DNA of 64,000 nt from Gautieria morchelliformis. Its lineage: Eukaryota; Basidiomycota; Agaricomycetes; Gomphales; Gomphaceae. The notes below the pieces were generated by a model. The model saw nothing but the letters and a program-made list of their open reading frames with translations. It made no database searches and was not told the origin of the DNA. This document shows positions 34,842 through 46,358 of the stretch, one piece after another. The position numbers and the translations under genes were made by a program. Positions within the stretch are counted from its first letter, which is position 1. Every line of letters begins with the position of its first letter. The stretch is from NCBI GenBank assembly GCA_015179125.1, contig WHVA01000331.1, positions 62,001 to 126,000 of the forward strand, in the 5' to 3' direction.

Positions 34842-36517
34842 TCATAGGCTATCATTCCATATATCCTCAGAAATCCGATGCCCGCATCCATCAGGGTGGC
34901 CAGACCACTCGTTTCCAGAGTAATCTTCTCCACGGGGCCCAGAGAAACACAGAACTGGGGGCTCCAGGGTGTCCAATTCATCCCATAATTCGTTATTTGA
35001 TCCACTCATCTCCACAAGACCATGAAACAGGTCATTGGTTCCCTGCACCGCGTTCTGACCATCTATGTCAAACAAAAAAACTTTAATGCCGTTTGACTGG
35101 CTTTGTCGCAATCGATTCCAGATAGAGCGCAGCTGCTCGAGACCTTCCGACCACCCTCTCGAAAAATCGCTGAGTGCGTTAGCCTCATGTGTCCTTACAA
35201 TCTCTGCACTGTGCTGCCCAGAAGGTAGAGACAACTTGACGCACAAAGACAAGAGACGTGGAGGTGAGGGACGTATTCTGATTTTGGTTGGTTTCTGAGG
35301 ACTGTATGCGTGTGGCGGAGGAATGGAAGCTGACGCTATCGGGGAGGGTGCAGAGTCACGGTCACGCAATGAAATCGTCGCTGTTGCTAGACCCTTTCTG
35401 CCACGCCTTGAAGGCCGATCTTGAGCGTTTCCAGGAAGCCGATTATCAATATCGTCCTGGTTGTCGTTACCAGCCACGGCATTAGTCTGCATCCACGATT
35501 TCAAATCCTTTTCGCGGTCGCGGGAGGGTTTTACACCGGCCAATACGCAAGTTCGCCCTAGCAATTCCCAGTCTCCGGCGCTCCCGTCGCATATTCCAGT
35601 ATTGTCGAGTAGCAGATGCCGCAGTCGCCCGCTTCCGACGAGATTGAGTAATGGCTCGAGCTCCTTTATATCACGAACAGAAGAGGTAGATATATCGAGA
35701 AAATTGGCGTTTGGGAATGGGTAACTAAGCTTGTCTGGTAACCGCCATCCAAGGAATGGCACAATTTGGCGGGAGGGAACACGAATCCGAACGTGGGTGA
35801 CTTTCTGTGTCGCTGGCGCGAGACTTACGTCCATCAATGAATGGAGGGAAAAGAACACGATAGGTTGGGCGAAGGTGTTATGTGTCCCTTCCGGGAGCCG
35901 TGGCAAAGGGTCTTGAACAATTGAAAGGCGAGTGAGGGAGGAGTCCGAGGACCAGCTTGAGATTAGATCAAGGATGGTATCAAAATATGAGCCCTTGAGA
36001 AACTGGTAATATGTAGCTGTGTCCACACTGAAACCGGACTGTTACACGGGGCTTAATCAGGAAGACAGTATGCTTACTATGGCCTGAATCGTAGACTTAA
36101 TATAGAGAGAGAGAATGCTGGGTTTTTGAACATATCCTGCAGATGTTCTGGTGCGAAAGTAGGCCCTATCCTAAGACTCAACTGCTTTAAATTTGGCAGG
36201 AGAGCTAAAACATTCAAAAGAACGTCTGCATCAAGCTGCCAAATCAGAACCCTGAATGACTTGACCCAGGTAGGCTCATCATTAGTGGCCTCATGTCCTG
36301 AACTTTTGAGTGCTTGAGGAGGATATTTAAGTCTTCTATAGAGCTGGGGGAGCTGTTGCGGGCGGGACACCGATATATGTTCGAACAAGGGACGTAATGG
36401 AACTGGCGAGAGGGGAATGGCCCGACTTAGATTTAAAAAAGACGTTTGCAGATGGGAAGGTGGTACATGAGAAAGGATTGTAATGTACAATTCTGTCGGA
36501 AGCGTTGCAATCGACAT
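34842..36517 (-). CDS. F-box-like protein (541 aa)
   Basis: Probable SCF substrate receptor. Exons 36517-36078 and 36027-34842 sum to 1626 nt, 541 aa, phases closing. The N-terminus LPTELYITILSHVPPSHLQ is an F-box-like helix pair, followed by LLNVLALLPNLKQLSLRIG, a leucine-rich-repeat-like segment, and further LRR-like pieces (NANFLDISTSSVRDIKELE, LRHLLLDNTGIC). A low-complexity linker with Arg/Pro/Ser follows. The C-terminus has a short sequence LFDIDGQNAVQGTNDLFHG and a Gly/His-rich end. The start lies 117 bp from the start of TTI1 on the other strand. Confidence 0.75.
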
Positions 36518-36634
36518 GATGAAGATAAGTTACGTGGCTCCGCCAAACAACTGGAACTGGATCGATCACTTTGCCCGGTGGGCGCTTGGTCCTCGACCCG
36601 ACTACTTACTACTGTACTTGAAGTACCACCTCCG
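36518..36634. promoter_or_regulatory. Compact bidirectional promoter, F-box gene / TTI1
   Basis: Only 117 bp separate the two inferred ATG codons, so the 5' UTRs probably overlap or are very short. No TATA box seen. Confidence 0.45.
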
Positions 36635-39600
36635 ATGGGACCTTCATCCAGTGGGTCTTTGGACACATTCAAAGCAGTAGGTTGTCTTTACATATCTTCA
36701 GAGACAAGTTTAAAGCATTGTCTGTAGTTAAAGACTATATGTGTTCCATTGCTTGCTAATTCACGGCTGAGTCCTGAGACTATCCCGCGAGCTTCCAGCC
36801 TACTGTCACAGCTCAGCTCATTACTCGACGACATCCTTGAATCGGAAACAACCATTTCACCGTCAACGATTGAATATGTCTTCTTCCCGTTGTCCCATAT
36901 CCTCCAGCGGAATTCTACTTCAGCCATCCCGGATGTCATTATGGAGAAGCTTATGAGTGTTCTAGCGGCTCTCTTCGAACAGTGGTGGTGGTCTTGTCAA
37001 ATAGAAATATGGGAACAAGTCTTGATGTTGTCTGCTGCTATCTTCAGTGGGATTGATACTAGCCCGGATCCAAAGGGGAAGAGGAAAGACCGAGACGACG
37101 AGACAAAGCGGGCCGCCGCTCAGTGTCTATGGGCTGTCTTACGCCGTAGGGAGCGACACCAGGCCACCACATCCAGCAACCGTACCGTTTCCGACGCCGA
37201 AGAACGATTTTCAACCTTCCAAAGTCGTGGTCGAGCGTCAAAGCTCCTTCCCATCCTCGGGCAGACACTGACATCACTGCTGGAAACATCACAGTCGTCC
37301 AACCGCAGATTGCAAGATGTCTCTCTTCATATCATCTACCTTCTGGTCACAGACTACCTGACGGAAGAATTCATTCCATCTATTCTACCGGGAACGGTCA
37401 GCGCAATGGCGAAAGTGGCTCTTGGCCAACAGGCGGGGAAAGGATGGTCCAGAGGCGATGCTGTCGACGAGGCTTTAGCGATATTGCAAGCTACCATTGT
37501 GGCGGCTGTTGGGGACGAGATTTGTGAGGCAGAAGGAGCTCTACGATCGGTAACTAGGCTGGAAGACCTTGGACAGGTTTTAGAGTCGAATGGCCAGCCA
37601 CGCCCTGTCGCATCAACTGGAGCGTCACCATTCTTTACACCCCGAACATCAGTTTGGTTAGCAGCTACTGCATCGCAACTCCACATGGTTATCAATACAC
37701 TTCCTCCCCTTCTATCACACCCCAACCCCGTCGCTCTCCTCTCTCTGTCTCGATTCTCCTTTGACCTTCTCTCCAAAACATCTCGGACACTTCCTGACAC
37801 GCTACCGCTTCTCCTGTCTTTCCTGCTTTCACTTTCTACCAATCAATCTCCGGAAGTTGCAGCTTCATCTCATGCCCATCTTCTCACTCTCTTGCTACCA
37901 CCCTCCACGGCCCACTTCACACACCTGCAAATACTTTCACAGTTAACCCGAAATAACCTCATCTCTCTCCCCCGTCTCCTTCCGTCACAAAGCGACGCCA
38001 AGGTGGAACACTTAGCCCGACAGGTGTTTGCTGCCTGTCAGCTCTCTGGATCTGTACATGCCGTTTCCGAAGGTGTCGGGATGCTCCTGGGCCCAACAGG
38101 CGGCATTGAAAAATGGGGTTGGAGCCTCCTCTCGGTGGTTGAGTTTATGGTTCCTCAACTTTTTGTTTCAACTGTGCAGCCTGCACAAGCCCTCTTAGAA
38201 GGTGAAAGTCTGGAAGGGCCAACGTATAATTTCCCGGAAGTTAACATGAAGCATGTCTCATCTCAGTCTACTCGTGAAGCCCTGGATGACATGTTTCGCG
38301 CACTTGGCGCGGCTGCCGGAACGGATTGTCTTTTTGCTGTCGAGTGGTTCGTCGGGGTCGCGAAACAGGGCAAAACTTCGAGAGAGGTTGGAGCTCTGTG
38401 GTGTGCGGGGAGGATTTTAGAAGGGGTGTGTGGCATTTCTATGGAAAGCACGGACATGCTTGGTCGGACTGTTCCAAAGGGGGTTGAAAAGGTATCAAGA
38501 TGGATCGCCAAACTTATAGCTGAGTTCTGGGATGAGGATGAGGATGAGGACGAGGACGCTGCGGCCTACAACAACCCGTCTTTGCACATGTCAGAGAGTG
38601 ATGCTCATCTTCCCCTGGAATATGTGAAAGGCCTCAACCCACTCGTTACCCGGTTTGACCTCAATAGTAGTCATAAGCCCACCGAGCCACCGCTCCAGTC
38701 TCAGCGAATACTCCACAAGGTGCTCTCGCTCCAACTTCTTTCTATCACGGCTGGCATTCTTCGGAGTCGGTTCATGCGTCTCCTACTTCGTACACTCTAC
38801 CCAGTGCTGCACTCGCTCGTGTCGCAGAGTTCTTACGTGTCTTCGACAGCATTAGCCGCTCTGCATTATATCACCTCCGCTACTGGCTATGCAAGCCCGT
38901 CAAACCTGCTACTCGCTAATTTTGATTATGCGCTGGATGGCGTTGCCCGGCGTCTCGACCGACGACAGCTGGATCCAGAGGCGGCGAAAGTCCTCGTCGT
39001 GCTTGTACGTCTTGTCGGCAAAGACATTGTGTCGCGTGCAGGAGATGTCGTGGAGGCTTGTTTTGACAGGCTCGACGAGTTTCATGGATATGTTTCGCTT
39101 GTAGAAGGGCTAATTGAAGTCTTGGCGGAAGTTGTCAAGGTTGTAGAAGCGGACAACGAGGCAAGCACCGGCCCCGCAGACAACGACCATCTAAACTCCA
39201 AGGCACCGGAAGATCATGTGGAGTCCTTTCTCGAGTGGTACCAGCACAGAAACGACCCAATAGCGCAGGACACAGAGGACTATGGGCCTGCTCCGCGCGA
39301 GGATTGGGGGAACCTAGTAGGGAAGGGGAAAGGGAAGGAGGTAGACGAGGCGACAGTGCCCGCCACCGATGTCGTGAACGAGCCTCCACCAACTCCAACC
39401 CAGGCTCTGACGCAGCAGATTGTTTCTCGTTCCATCTACTTTCTGACCCACCCCTCACCTCTCATCCGGGCTCGTATTCTGAGTTTGCTAGACACCGCGT
39501 GTCCGATTCTTTCCGAATCAGCTCTCCTACCCTCAATCCACGCTGCTTGGCCATATGTTCTCAATCGCCTGGGCGATTCTGAACCATATGTCGTGAGCGC

Positions 39601-40108
39601 TGCTGCCTCCCTTATAGCATCGCTCGCCGAGAACGTGGGTGAATTCATGACGACTCGTGTATGGAATGACGTCTGGCCCCGTTTCCGCGCCATGCTGTCT
39701 AAACTAGAGGAGGCCGATGCTCACAGTGCGCTTGCTCGGCGGGGCCTTGGTGCAGTAGGCACCCAGAGTGCTTATTCCCATTCGCATCGGCTTTACGTGT
39801 CGATTCTGCGTACAATGCGAGCAGTCGTGAAGGGCGTGCAGGTGAGAAGCGACGTGTTGTGGGAGCTGTTGATTGCCCTCCGGCGATTCCTCCACAGTGG
39901 AGCGCATCAGGAGCTTCAGCACTGCGTCAGGGAGGTTTATGTTACGCTGATGAAGGAGAATGGGGATGTCGTTTGGCTAATACTCTCTGCGACTATGGGT
40001 AAGGATGTTTTCGGCGTCGCTGACACAACATTACATTCTGTGGTCTTCTTGAGGGAACAGAAATGGAACATCGAAGCGAACGCGAGGATCATTCTGGGAA
40101 AGATGTGA
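36635..40108 (+). CDS. TTI1: TELO2-interacting protein 1 homologue, HEAT-repeat
   Basis: Scaffold of the TTT complex (Tel2-Tti1-Tti2), which with Hsp90 matures PIKK kinases such as TOR, ATM and ATR. Exon 1 is 36635-36676 (14 codons, MGPSSSGSLDTFKA); exon 2 begins at 36728 and runs 1126 codons, phase 0, total 1140 aa. I chose this start because exon 1 joins exactly to LKTICVPLLANS, the usual start of the HEAT array, and the large exon itself has no ATG at its 5' end. Seen: YVFFPLSHILQR near the N-terminus, EQWWWSCQIEIWEQVL (typical of Tti1), alpha-helical repeats throughout, an acidic run DEDEDEDEDAA near residue 615, and a C-terminal block with RARILSLLDTACPIL. No lesions. Confidence 0.88.
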
Positions 40109-40155
40109 TAACAAGAAGCAGGTGGGGGTGAATTACAAAGGAACAATAGTGCGAG

Positions 40156-41630
40156 CTATTGTGGAGGAGAATGTTGTCGAAGAATCACGCCAGCTTGGTT
40201 GAATAAAGCTGCAGATTGGTCGTCTCTGGATTCGGACAACATCAGTTCTCACGAATTCGTAAGACGATGCACGAACACTTTATAACTTAGATTATACACC
40301 ACCTCCCTTACACCAGTCTGGACAATCTTAATGGCACATCCCAGACACGGACATCTGCAACATTCGTTCGTCAAATTGCGAGAAATACGGCCATGCAGAC
40401 CACTTACGTGTTGCAGTACAGCACCGAACCTGCGCCCACCCTTTCCCTTCCCGCTTCCAGAAGTGCATTCTCCTCTGCATGCAAGCAGAGACAACTTTCG
40501 AGGGATTCCCCAGACCGACCGCCGCTATTGCATCGTGGACAGCCACCTTCGTTGCAATTGCGTACATTGCGAGGTGTCCCGTTATAGCTGCAGTATTGAT
40601 GTATTTTCAATAAACTTCGGGGAGCACACGACAAGGACACACCCGGTTGCAACAACACGCTTGTCGCGGACAAGGATAGCCCCGACACGACGTTTCATGC
40701 AGTTTGACCTTTGAGAAGCCAGCGCGGCCATTGTCTGGACGGCAAAGTTATACCGGGACTCGTAAGGATATGTCCACGCGAGCGCACCATAAAATAGGTA
40801 TCCCAGCGCGGCCGGAGGCGATCTGGATCGGTAAGGTTTAGTTCGGTAAGATGAACATGAAGATCAGGCAGAGTGTGGAAGGCATTCATAACGTGTACGT
40901 TCGCAAGGCGGAACAAGTGGTGCAAGGGCGAATGTTGGGGGACATCCACATTTCTTGTATCGGTATATGACTTCTCATAGCCGTAAAACATAGCATCGTG
41001 ATTTTCCACGAATTCTGCGAGAGCGAGGTTTGGAGCCGACTGGCTAGGAAAGCGAAGATGAACTTGAGGTGGACGGACAACCTTAAGGCTCTCACCTGGC
41101 TAGCCGTTGAAATCGCGTAAGCATAGGTGCGTCAACGGAAACCAGTAAGAAGAAAGGTCTCTGGCTGAACGGCAGTATGGTGTGGGGAGTATCCAAATCG
41201 CACGTGACGAAAGATTCCCGCCAATGTGCAGTTACATGGTCCAGAAGATCGGATGGTGACTCAAAAGCTATGGGAAGTGGCATGTCGCCATCTAAATTTA
41301 TGGATTTATTCGCACTTGCGTCGACTTCGCTACTATGTGGGTCAATAGAAAGGCGTCTGTTTTGAGAGCCTGAGGTCTGCCATAAAGTAAACGCGTAATG
41401 GTCCGGGATACAGAGGGTAGCTTACCCAAATTTGCGGGTCATTCGACTTGTGCTGAATCATGGAGGGGGTATGTCAGTTGACCTTTGTGCCTTGGAGCAA
41501 AGCACCCTGCACTCTAGATTCTTACTTGGTGAACCCTGAGTCGAACAGGCTGGAAATGGTGCCTCGACACGAGGTACTGCTGGAGCGACGACTTTCCGGA
41601 GGCACGTGTGCCAACTATGGAGATAAACAT
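40156..41630 (-). CDS. DCD1: Deoxycytidylate (dCMP) deaminase with N-terminal P-loop
   Basis: Converts dCMP to dUMP for dTTP synthesis. Eight exons (41630-41526, 41452-41426, 41376-41096, 41043-40788, 40734-40643, 40587-40408, 40354-40277, 40225-40156) sum to 1089 nt, 362 aa, all phases closing. The C-terminal half is the zinc deaminase: RRVGAILVRDKRVVATGYNG, CLHAEENALLEAG (HAE, zinc ligand and proton shuttle) and TCPCLGCAIKIVQTG (PCxxC). The N-terminus begins MFISIVGTRASGKSSLQQ, an intact Walker-A-like GxxxxGKS, as in fungal Dcd1 proteins, where this region resembles a nucleoside kinase and is often degenerate. It ends tail to tail with TTI1 (48 bp). Confidence 0.9.
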
Positions 41631-42161
41631 GTGGGAATGGCAGGGTATTGAAAGAAATCGGCGGTAACGCCAATGACGCGTCAATGTTCAACTACAAGCA
41701 CCCACAGGTACACCTTTCCACCTCAACCGTATGCCAGAGAGTCTATACAAGTCCATGGTATTTAATAATTCTTGCATCGCGCTGCTGGACAGCGCAACCG
41801 CTTGGACGCGTGCGTTATAGGTTGCCACTTGTTTCAGTGGACCATCACCAGTCACGAAACTTATTTCCAAAGAGTCCCCAAGGCGGCGCCAGCTACCGTT
41901 GCTATTGCCAGCGGAATGTCCAAATGGGATAATCCCTTTATACATCGGACCCGACCAGATTCCAGAGTCGGTGCCTGCGACTCAGGGCGTAAGCCATTTT
42001 TAGGGTTAAGATGCCCGAGCATAGATTCGATGCGCCGTTGCCTCCCTGCTCGGCGGTCCGTCTACTCCTCCGGCGCCCCGGCGCCCGATTACGTAAACGT
42101 AGCCGTGCCACTGTGCCTCGTCCGTGCGTTTGGAGTGTGACACCCCGTTTGGCGGCGTTCA
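41631..42161. other. Intergenic, nothing clear
   Basis: No supportable gene. Minus-strand open stretches (41945-41688, 42246-41938) have no start context and read as composition artefacts. Confidence 0.35.
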
Positions 42162-42335
42162 TCAGAAATCCAGGCGAATTTCCTTTTTCGCTTTCTTGTC
42201 CTCTTCGGGTTCTATTTCGGTGCCGGCGGTAATGCGGTGATTCCAAAAGGTCTTAAGGCCTGAGGATCCATTCAAGGCCGCGCCATTGTCCCTATTCAGC
42301 GCGTCGGATCTTGTACGAGTTGTTGGTGGCTCCAT
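42162..42335 (-). CDS. Small ORF, 57 aa, charged C-terminus
   Basis: ATG at 42335, stop at 42162, intron-less. It starts MEPPTTRTRSDALNRD and contains FWNHRITAGTEIEPEED followed by KKAKKEIRLDF. The balanced acidic/basic tail and uninterrupted frame suggest a real small protein, perhaps a mitochondrial or ribosome-associated peptide, but I know no family for it. Its ATG is 103 bp from the start of the methyltransferase gene on the opposite strand. Confidence 0.35.
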   Translation of the reverse strand: MEPPTTRTRSDALNRDNGAALNGSSGLKTFWNHRITAGTEIEPEEDKKAKKEIRLDF

Positions 42336-42438
42336 GGAGTCAGAATCTTCTACCTTGTACTTGGCAAACTACCATGTCGGCGCACTCGTGATTCCTTTAT
42401 AAACACTACGCCGTGTTCACAGCTGATACGTTGAGTGA

Positions 42439-44417
42439 ATGCGCCCAGTGCCTGCTATGCTGAACTTGAACGTCTCGAATCATATCTCGCCTTCCCTTGG
42501 AAGCTACGGTGTGTACTTGCTTCAACTATTCGAAAAAATCTGAACCAGACGGTTGCAACAGCCCGTTCGCAAATCATATCCGTCCTCAGCACTGGAATTG
42601 TTGTCGGACGCCTTGAAATTAAAGACTCCACGGGAGTGCTTGAGTTTGGTGACCCCGCCGAGTCCAAGAGCACCAGACACTCGGCCTCAATTCTCGTTGT
42701 CAATCATGACTTCTGGACAAGGATTTACTTGGCTCATGATCTAGGGTGTATGCTGGCCACGTCTCTTGCATTTGATTAGATTACCAGCTGACTTATACTT
42801 CTGATCCTTCAGTTGCTGAGGCATACATGGCCGCCGACTTTCACACCCCAGATCTGAAACAAATATTCCAAGTCCACTCATCATCTATCATAAATATTAC
42901 ATGCTGACCAACCCTCTAGGTTTGGCTTGACAACAGAAAAACGCTCTCCCCGCTTTCGACAATGTTTGATCGCGTTAGATATATCATCTCCTCTCTTTCC
43001 AACCGTTTGTTCGGACAAACCCTCTCCAAATCCGTGGAAAACGTGGTGAGTGTAGTTGTATCATCTCGCTTCAAGTAAAGTAAAGTAACCAAGCCATGGC
43101 TTCTCCAAGGTAATTAGCTATGACTGCTCAAACGTGTTTTTCAAGGCACGTTTGTCATAATTACGAGTTGAAACACCAGCAGACATTCATTCTCCAGGCT
43201 TTTCTGAGCGAAGATATGATGTATTCATGCGCCTTGTGGACCGAGGAAGAAGGTGGTATTCGAGGTGATCTCGAAAATGGCTCGCTTCCGGGACAGCTGG
43301 AGGCTGCACAGACGCGGAAGATCCAACATCTCTTAAACAAATCAAGAGTGCGCAGTGGAGATAGACTTCTCGAGGTTGGAACTGGATGGGGGGCCCTATC
43401 CATTGCAGTGAGCCAACCTCTTCCAAGCATATCCTGAATACCTTCATACTTCGTAAAGGCTGGGAAAGCAGGTTGTACGGTGGACACTCTCACCCTCTCC
43501 GTCGAGCAAAAGAAGATGGCAGACGAGCGCATCCTTGCTGCAGGACTCCAGGATCGCGTCAAGGTGCACCTCATGGATTACCGCAATCTTCCTCCAGACT
43601 TCGAGCATGCCTTTGATGGATTCATTGCTTGTGAAATGTTCGAGGTATACAACATTATCTTCGGTCGCATATAAGGGTCTTAGTGGCGTTGACAGGCTGT
43701 TGGCCTCAAACATCATGCTGAATTCTTCAAGATGATGGATTGGGCTCTCAAGCGCGATAGAGCAGCAGCCGTCATCACAGCGACTTCCCAACCCGAATTT
43801 CGTTACTCGGAATATCAGTTAGCACCCCCATCTCTTTCTTACATGCATTCATCTCCTATCCACTGATATGGGTCCCATAGAGCCACCGATTACGGTCGCC
43901 GCTATCAATGGCCGAATACGTTCTTGCCTAGCGCTACTTCCTTTTTAGAAACCGTTCAACGCAGTACTCAGGGTCGTTTTGTCGTCGACAGCGTTGAAGA
44001 TCATGGACCACGTAAGGTGTTCCCTAACTCACAGCATGCCGGCGCTGACGGTTTCTAAGATTATCCTCGCACTCTACGCGAATGGGGAAGGTACGACTCG
44101 TCTGCTACTAGTGCATATGACCAAGAGTCTCGTAATGACATCATGACAGACGCTTGGAAGCATCGTGGAACTCAGACCTCATAGACGCTGTATTGAAAGA
44201 CCAACCAACACTCAAGGAGGGCGACAATGTAAACATATTCAAGCGCAAGTGGCAATATATGTACGCATACGCAGAGGCTGGATTTGCTCGAGCGTACACG
44301 TCTGCATATTGTTGGACTTTAGTCCGCCCTGTTTGTCCCCACAACTATATATATTCATCCCATGCCTAACTGACTCCCCTCATTGTCCAGGAATACGTTG
44401 CCGCACTCTGCGACTAA
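42439..44417 (+). CDS. Cyclopropane-fatty-acid-synthase-like SAM methyltransferase
   Basis: Family of enzymes adding a methylene or methyl group from S-adenosylmethionine to unsaturated acyl chains or sterol-like lipids. Start MRPVPAMLNLNVSNHISP; exons 42439-42510, 42549-42747 and later ones splice in phase. Seen: DLGFAEAYMAADF, SNRLFGQTLSKSVENV, FLSEDMMYSCALW, the SAM motif LLEVGTGWGALSIA, VHLMDYRNLP, CEMFEAVGLKHHAEFF, and an end CWTLVRPEYVAALCD. The usual HYD before the acceptor loop reads SYD (ISYDCSN), after an intron whose boundaries I set to keep frame. No transmembrane segment in these parts. The product lipid cannot be inferred. Confidence 0.82.
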
Positions 44418-45113
44418 TGTTCCATCCACTATGTACACTGTAGGAAGAGTGGCACTTAAAATCCGTACCTTTTGCACTAGTACGGATTTTCATTTGTTTT
44501 TTTTTCACCATAGGATGAGTGTCAAGGAATTAAATTTAGCAACCGCCAAATTTTAGTGCATTTGAGCAACTTAAAATCAGCTACCCAAAAGTGGCCAGTA
44601 ATCGACGAGTGGACGGTCCGAAATTTTGCAATGAACTGAATTCGCTTACTAACTTATGTGGGTGAAATCCTGGGCCACTTCAAGTTGCAGTGTGACGCCG
44701 ACAACGAATCCACCAAACTTGCCCAGGCCATCACTCATATGCTCGGCCGTTTGCACAATAATTGAATCTGCGCCAAATGTTCACTTCGCGCCAAATATAC
44801 TTGAGTCCGCGCCAAATGTACTTGACTCTGCGCCAAAAACATTGTAGCCTCCAGCGCCGTAAGCGATTTTCTCCATCTGAGTAGCATTATTGCAAGGGAC
44901 AAGTGAGTCACAAGTATTAAGACTTGTTCTCATTACGAAAACTGTCCTAACTACGGTGAGAGCATCACGGCAAGACCAAAGGAATGGGATCTAGTATTTT
45001 TCTTTCAATTCTCGACACGCTCAAGCTTCGCTAGTACCCCCTCTGATATCATGCCTCTTTGATCTGGTAAGATGCTAACCCTCAGTGTTCACAAGGTGCG
45101 GAGGGAGGCAGGC
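44418..45113. other. Intergenic with four tandem GCGCCAAA motifs
   Basis: No gene. The octamer GCGCCAAA occurs at 44770-44777, 44788-44795, 44809-44816 and 44830-44837, within loosely repeated text (TGTACTTGACTC-like spacers). It equals the E2F-type site TTTGGCGC read on the other strand. See findings. Confidence 0.6.
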
Positions 45114-45709
45114 TCATTTTTTCCACGGAGTTTTTGACTCTGGGTATGGTGGGGGGCTGCTGAACCTGCAGTTAGGATCATCGTCCACCACCTCGGCAGG
45201 AACTGCAGGTGAGTTTGGTGTGCCTACGGAACGTGTGATTGGTTTGGTAGAAGAGCCACTCTTGGAGGTCGAGATGACATCAGAGTCGTCCAAATCAGGT
45301 AGAAACAATGATCTGGACAACGGGGAGCCACCTGCCAAATGATGAGAAGCATAGGCCAACAAACTAGACAAACGGGCGCACCGTACTCTTTCCACGGGAG
45401 AGTGGATTCCAAGTCACTGTCGGAACTAATTGCAAAAACTTCGCCGTCCGATTCAGCTACTGTTGTTCTAGGAGGTAGATCCACATCTCACACAAACAGC
45501 ATGTCGAGTGCTTACCTGGTGACTTATCTATTCTAGTCTTTTTGGCATTATTTGCAATGCTGTCAGGAGTCACCACAGTATAAAAGCTGTCCTCCGCTTC
45601 ACCTGAGCAACATCGTTAAGTGCGAAAGCCAGTGAATATGAACTCTACTTACTAGCTGAACGTGAACGCTTGGCGATGCGAGATGAACGTTGAGAAGCTA
45701 CCGAGTCGC
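45114..45709 (-). pseudogene. Host gene, 3' part (exons 5b-8), cut off by Gypsy A
   Basis: Downstream part of the gene that starts at 58286. Exon 5 resumes at the LTR edge: 45709-45653 codes for SDSVASQRSSRIAKRSRSAS. Exons 6 (45602-45516), 7 (45459-45382) and 8 (45331-45114, stop at 45114) follow with GT-AG introns and matching phases. The encoded C-terminal half is Ser/Asp-rich, with short hydrophobic-acidic runs (VFAISSDSD, then LPDLDDSDVIS) that resemble SUMO-interacting motifs; that reading is inference. It is now separated from its start by 11.5 kb of retrotransposons and cannot be expressed as one protein from this allele. Confidence 0.85.
45705..45709. repeat. Target-site duplication of Gypsy A, left (GTCGC)
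   Basis: 5-bp duplication GTCGC directly before the left LTR, repeated at 57179-57183 after the right LTR. Confidence 0.95.
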
Positions 45710-46171
45710 TGTCAGGGGACACCCTGTTTTCCATTTCCAGTTCCGACTCCATTTCCGACTCCGCTTCCGGTTCCGATTCCATCTCCGCATCCGCTCCCGG
45801 GAACGATTCCGCTTCTGGGAGAACTTCCACCAGTTCCATTCGCCTTGCCAGTTCCACTCCAATTTCCGACTTCCGCCCCGGAACAGTGTCGGAAATCAAG
45901 CGACTCGCATAATAGGTGGCATCAAGGGTCGATCAAGGGTCAGGGGGATGCAGGGTTGATGGCGGGTGCCAAGTGTTGTCCCTGGCTGCGCAGCGTAGTA
46001 TAATACGGGCTCGCTGACATTGGGGGTCCTTAGACTTTTCTCTTTGGATTTCCCCTTGTCAGGTGAGAATCCCCTCTCTTGTATGCTCTGTTCATTTATA
46101 CATACTTTGGATTTCCCCTTGTCAGTTGTGTGGTAGTGTGATCTCCACAACTAGCCAGGGTTGCCCTTACA
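45710..46171 (+). repeat. Gypsy A 5' LTR (462 bp)
   Basis: Starts TGTCAGGGGACACC and ends CCCTTACA (TG...CA). Its first 200 bp are rich in TTCCG words. Confidence 0.95.
45999..46041 (+). promoter_or_regulatory. Gypsy A LTR promoter: TATA box and predicted transcript start
   Basis: TATAATA lies at 45999-46005. AGACTTTTCT at 46032-46041 starts 33 nt downstream and is exactly complementary to the sequence just after the LTR, so it is the predicted 5' end of the genomic RNA (start of R). Confidence 0.65.
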
Positions 46172-46173
46172 GT

Positions 46174-46183
46174 AGAAAAGTCT
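46174..46183 (+). promoter_or_regulatory. Gypsy A primer-binding site, self-priming type
   Basis: AGAAAAGTCT begins 2 nt after the LTR. It does not start with TGG as tRNA-primed sites do, and it pairs with the predicted RNA 5' end AGACTTTTCT. This is the Tf1 arrangement, in which a cleaved piece of the element's own RNA primes minus-strand synthesis. Confidence 0.65.
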
Positions 46184-46358
46184 CTCCCATAGAGGACCGG
46201 CGGTCGTACTGCGTGTCGCAGCCGCCATAGGTGCGTTCGGAATCGGAGACAGCGACTCGGAGATCGCAACCTCTTCCGCACACACAGCGTACGACAGCCC
46301 TTCTTCTTACATCGAGCTCCCAACCCCGGAAATCCCGTCCCACATTTCTCCTTCCGAC

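Noticed and set aside
38655..39582. Several 60-115 codon frames on both strands over the large exon of TTI1
   Set aside because: They are shadows of the TTI1 coding frame, which shows conserved HEAT-repeat sequence over its whole length.
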